Positions 7,700 to 9,899 of a DNA stretch of 9,899 bases are shown here, piece by piece. The notes beneath the pieces are model-generated. The model ran no database searches. It saw nothing but the letters and a program-made list of their open reading frames with translations, and was not told where the DNA came from. The position numbers and the translations under genes are program-made. The DNA is from Caldilineaceae bacterium (GTDB taxonomy: Bacteria; Chloroflexota; Anaerolineae; Caldilineales; Caldilineaceae), in NCBI GenBank assembly GCA_024643705.1, contig JAHEML010000069.1, forward strand, positions 1-9,899. The letters run 5' to 3'. The number at the start of each line of letters is the position of its first letter. The stretch's first letter is position 1.

Positions 7700-8755
7700 T
7701 TACAATTTCGCTTCCAATACCAGATTGAACGGTGTCTCGGTTGCCCGCCGAAATTGAGAAAATCCGCCCTGGGTGACTACATCTCGTAAGCGGGCCTCGC
7801 CGGCCTGCGCCCCCAACCCCAAACCAACTTCCTGACTGAGAGAGGAAGGCACACAGACCGAGGTTGAAAAGGCATAATAGACGCGACCGACTGGGTTTAA
7901 GTTTTCAGCCAGCGTGTCATTGGCAAATGGCTCCACTAGCATAAGCGTTCCATCCGTTGTCAGCGTCTCTCGCACGTGCTCTATCGCCCCAACCGGATCG
8001 CCCATATCGTGCAGGCAATCGAAGAAGGCCACAAAGTCGTAGTCGCTGCCTGGATATTCCTTGGCGGTAGCTACATCAAAGAAAACGTTGTTAAGACCTG
8101 CTTCCCGAGCAAGCTCTCTGGCTCTCTCAATCGAAGGTGGATGGAAATCAAAACCATAAAATTGAGAATCGGGAAACGCCTCGGCCATTACTAAGGTTGA
8201 AGCTCCATGGCCACAACCTACGTCCGCCATTTTCGCCCCTTGCTTCAACTTGTCAACAACCCCATCTAGTTGCGGCAACCATTCGGAGACCAGATTGGCG
8301 CGATACCCAGGTCGGAAGAAACGCTCTGTACCGCAGAACAGACAAGAGCAGTGGTCGCCCCACGACATCCCGCCTCCAGTGCGAAATGACTCGGTGAGTT
8401 GTGGTTCGTTGGCGTAAATCGACTCAAGACCGAGAAAGCCACCGACCAAAAAGGCCGGGCTGTTTTCATCTGCAAAGACAGCCTGTTGTTCGGGCGTCAT
8501 AGAGAAGGTGTAGTTGCCTTGATCGTACTCAATGTACCCAGAAGAGGCTTGGGCTGCCAGCCATTCACGCACAAGGCGCTCGGTCGTTCCGGTGCGTTCG
8601 GCCAGCCCCTTCGATGTGAGTGGTTGCCCGGCGGCCAATTCTTTATAAAGCCCTAGTTTGTCGCCGACGATGATCAATAGACCGGCTGCTGCTGCGCCCA
8701 ATTCTGTGACCATTTTCCCCAACAGGCTATGGAGTCTATCTTCATTTATTGCCAT
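7700..8755 (-). CDS. Class I SAM-dependent methyltransferase with N-terminal winged helix, Rv2258c-like
   Basis: The product has 351 residues, the usual length of this family, often annotated as a transcriptional regulator/methyltransferase. ATG 8755 is preceded by GGGGAG (8760-8765), 4 bases upstream. Residues about 20-85 form a winged-helix dimerisation region (L-G-L-Y-K-E-L, L-T-S-K-G-L-A-E-R-T-G, V-R-E-W-L, S-G-Y-I), as in small-molecule O-methyltransferases. The SAM-binding motif I, D-V-G-C-G-H-G-A-S-T, is at 178-187. Acidic Asp203 ends strand 2 (G-F-D-F-H-P-P-S). F-F-D-C-L-H-D-M-G-D-P (244-254) and the C-terminal S-L-S-Q-E-V-G-L (305-312) with G-A-Q-A-G-E (315-320) are signatures of this family. 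The substrate is unknown. A small Cys cluster, C-S-C-L-F-C (136-141), precedes G-T-E-R-F-F. The gene follows the Gfo/Idh genes on the same strand with only 18 bases to the preceding stop, so co-transcription is likely. Confidence 0.94.
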   Translation of the reverse strand: MAINEDRLHSLLGKMVTELGAAAAGLLIIVGDKLGLYKELAAGQPLTSKGLAERTGTTERLVREWLAAQASSGYIEYDQGNYTFSMTPEQQAVFADENSPAFLVGGFLGLESIYANEPQLTESFRTGGGMSWGDHCSCLFCGTERFFRPGYRANLVSEWLPQLDGVVDKLKQGAKMADVGCGHGASTLVMAEAFPDSQFYGFDFHPPSIERARELAREAGLNNVFFDVATAKEYPGSDYDFVAFFDCLHDMGDPVGAIEHVRETLTTDGTLMLVEPFANDTLAENLNPVGRVYYAFSTSVCVPSSLSQEVGLGLGAQAGEARLRDVVTQGGFSQFRRATETPFNLVLEAKL

Positions 8756-8773
8756 TGTTCTCCCCTTAACAGT

Positions 8774-9112
8774 TTATTCTGCACGATACATCTCTTTCTT
8801 CCTGGCCGACTGGATTATCCTCTTTGTCTTGACACGTCTAATCACCTCCTTCCATATGAATGAACCGCTAGCTAGCTCTTGTTGCGAAACAAAGCGCAGG
8901 TCTTGGGCATCTCTATGAATAGGACAAAGGTATCCAGGAGGTGAAGCCGATGTTACGCGAACAAGATGGAAAGTTGCTGTGGTGGCCATCGCTTTGGCCG
9001 GTTCCGGCGTCCGCCCACACATCGCCACAACCTCTACCCCTGCTGCTCGCAATGCGATGGTATGCCCCTCACCGGCCCAGCCCGTCCCAATAACCACCGC
9101 TCGCAGCGTCAT
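8774..9112 (-). CDS. Truncated Gfo/Idh/MocA oxidoreductase: N-terminal stub with unrelated tail (probable gene remnant)
   Basis: The start is sound: AAGGAG (9121-9126) lies 8 bases before ATG 9112. Residues 1-44 are the NAD(P)-binding start of a Gfo/Idh/MocA protein: V-V-I-G-T-G-W-A-G-E-G-H (6-17), then V-E-V-V-A-M-C-G-R-T (36-45 region) and P-A-K-A-M-A. After that, at about base 8980, homology stops. The remaining 70 or so residues (H-R-D-A-Q-D-L-R-F..., then a Lys/Arg-rich end) match nothing I recognise. They lack the rest of the Rossmann fold, the E-K-P motif and the catalytic domain, so a 112-residue product cannot be a working dehydrogenase. A deletion or recombination joining a gene start to other DNA is the simplest reading. 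I see no continuation of the family in the other two frames below 8980. It may still be translated, lying 17 bases before the methyltransferase start. Confidence 0.6.
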   Translation of the reverse strand: MTLRAVVIGTGWAGEGHTIALRAAGVEVVAMCGRTPEPAKAMATTATFHLVRVTSASPPGYLCPIHRDAQDLRFVSQQELASGSFIWKEVIRRVKTKRIIQSARKKEMYRAE

Positions 9113-9118
9113 ATTTCC

Positions 9119-9148
9119 CTCTCCTTATCGTTATCCCTATCGTTGTCC
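9119..9148. repeat. Imperfect 6/12-base tandem repeat next to a ribosome binding site
   Basis: Hexamers CTCTCC, TTATCG, TTATCC, CTATCG, TTGTCC run in tandem. The two 12-mers at 9125-9136 and 9137-9148 agree at 10 of 12 positions. The repeat overlaps the AAGGAG of the truncated Gfo/Idh gene (9121-9126, read on the minus strand), so copy changes could alter the leader of that gene. Confidence 0.55.
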
Positions 9149-9214
9149 TGGTCCAACTTCTCCAGCGGTGCCTCCAAAAGGCCGTTTTCTCTGACCGGGC
9201 GGCTATCGACGATC

Positions 9215-9899
9215 CTAAACCGAAATCGCAGGAAGCATTGGCACAGATTGCCAGCCTTGTCCGCTGCGGATTATCTCAATCACTTCGTTGGCGATCCAAC
9301 CATCACGAAATGTCGGATAGCCAGCGTAGCCCTCCCCTCGCACATCAGCCACAAACTCTTGAAATAGGTGATTCCAATCCCGTTGCACCCGGCTTTCAAC
9401 TTGAGGTACAGACGCAAGTACTGCTTGCGGGATCGCCATCTCTGTCCACGTATCCGATTCTGGGTTGAAGTATTGGATACTTTCATCAGGTCGATTCAAG
9501 TGTAACGTTCCTTTGCTTCCATAGATGGCGACGTGCTCGGGCCACAGACTCTTGGCAAACACCGAACCCTGGAAGAGTGCGCTGGCTATCTGTCCGCCCG
9601 GTAGCTGCAACTCGAGCATCGCCGTATAACCAGAGTCAGCATCGACCTCACGCCACTCTCCACGCTCGGCCTGCTCAGGATCGATGCCGGGACCGAAGGC
9701 ATCACGAAAATCGTGTATCCGCGGCCCAACCGGGGCACGCTCAATCAGTCGCCGAGTCTGGCCCGCAACCGACTGTACCTGACCACCTGTGATTCTAAGC
9801 AGCCGGGCCAGGGCGTGGGTAAATCCGTTGAATAGCGCACCACCGCCCTGATCAAGTCTGTGGAACCAGCTATATGGCATCAGGGGTGCAACTGAAATG
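9215..9899 (-). CDS. Gfo/Idh/MocA-family oxidoreductase, C-terminal part (5' end beyond window)
   Basis: The frame is open to the right edge (about 227 residues visible) and ends at TAG 9217-9215. An internal ATG at 9880 should not be taken as the start, because the frame and the homology continue upstream (I-S-V-A-P-L before M-P-Y-S-W). It is the substrate-binding and beta-sheet domain of an NAD(P)-dependent sugar or cyclitol-type dehydrogenase. Visible are S-W-F-H-R-x-x-Q-G-G-G-A-L, a His in F-T-H-A-L corresponding to the family's G-x-H-x-x-D segment, strands of the large sheet (Y-T-A-M-L-E-L-Q-L-P-G-G), V-A-I-Y-G-S-K-G-T-L-H-L (the usual G-x-x-G-x-L turn), and the terminal Y-P-T-F-R-D-G-W-I-A-N-E-V-I-E helix. 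The residue three after the His is Ala rather than the usual Asp, so catalysis may differ. It precedes the truncated Gfo/Idh gene by 102 bases. Confidence 0.9.
   Translation of the reverse strand, partial: ISVAPLMPYSWFHRLDQGGGALFNGFTHALARLLRITGGQVQSVAGQTRRLIERAPVGPRIHDFRDAFGPGIDPEQAERGEWREVDADSGYTAMLELQLPGGQIASALFQGSVFAKSLWPEHVAIYGSKGTLHLNRPDESIQYFNPESDTWTEMAIPQAVLASVPQVESRVQRDWNHLFQEFVADVRGEGYAGYPTFRDGWIANEVIEIIRSGQGWQSVPMLPAISV

Noticed and set aside
8867..8876. GCTAGCTAGC palindrome
   Set aside because: A 10-bp palindrome within the tail of the truncated Gfo/Idh gene, too short to assign a role.

Overview
The window is GC-rich bacterial DNA. It most resembles a member of the Chloroflexota (Anaerolineae/Caldilineae/Ardenticatenia-like). 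This rests on the style of the large XRE/STAND/TPR regulator, the luciferase-like oxidoreductase, the Gfo/Idh genes and the long intergenic palindromes. There is no rRNA or other marker gene, so the assignment is an inference. I see no tRNA, rRNA, CRISPR array, transposase, integrase or phage gene.

Layout: (1) 1-429, minus strand: 5' part of a secreted protein, open at the left edge, carrying one copy of a module with a C-X13-C pair and a YMLQGGS motif. (2) 430-766: divergent intergenic region with a perfect 16-bp palindrome and an operator-like 7-bp palindrome. (3) 767-3304, plus strand: XRE helix-turn-helix / STAND ATPase / TPR regulator. (4) 3614-4624, plus strand: luciferase-like (LLM) flavin/F420-type oxidoreductase with its own likely promoter. 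(5) 4683-4740: a 24-bp-arm palindrome sharing a 10-mer with the one in region 2. (6) 4787-5773, plus strand: lipoprotein of the cluster A-I (Zn/Mn) ABC-transporter binding proteins, without permease or ATPase genes next to it. (7) 5774-6046: intergenic region with two spaced inverted repeats. (8) 6047-7515, minus strand: a secreted protein with an N-terminal lipocalin-like or beta-rich domain and two tandem copies of the module seen in gene 1, split by a single-base frameshift at 7326-7328. (9) 7700-8755, minus strand: Rv2258c-like winged-helix/SAM methyltransferase. (10) 8774-9112, minus strand: a Gfo/Idh/MocA N-terminal stub fused to an unrelated tail. (11) 9215-9899, minus strand: C-terminal part of a second Gfo/Idh/MocA oxidoreductase, open at the right edge.

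The last three genes lie in one direction (9899 to 7700) with gaps of 102 and 17 bases and may be co-transcribed. The middle genes (767-5773) all run on the plus strand, but their gaps of about 160-310 bases suggest separate transcription. The two module-bearing secreted proteins flank the plus-strand block on the opposite strand. No clear new defence or mobile system is visible. The most interesting items are the uncharacterised secreted module (three copies in two genes), the frameshift in its two-copy gene, and the related intergenic palindromes.
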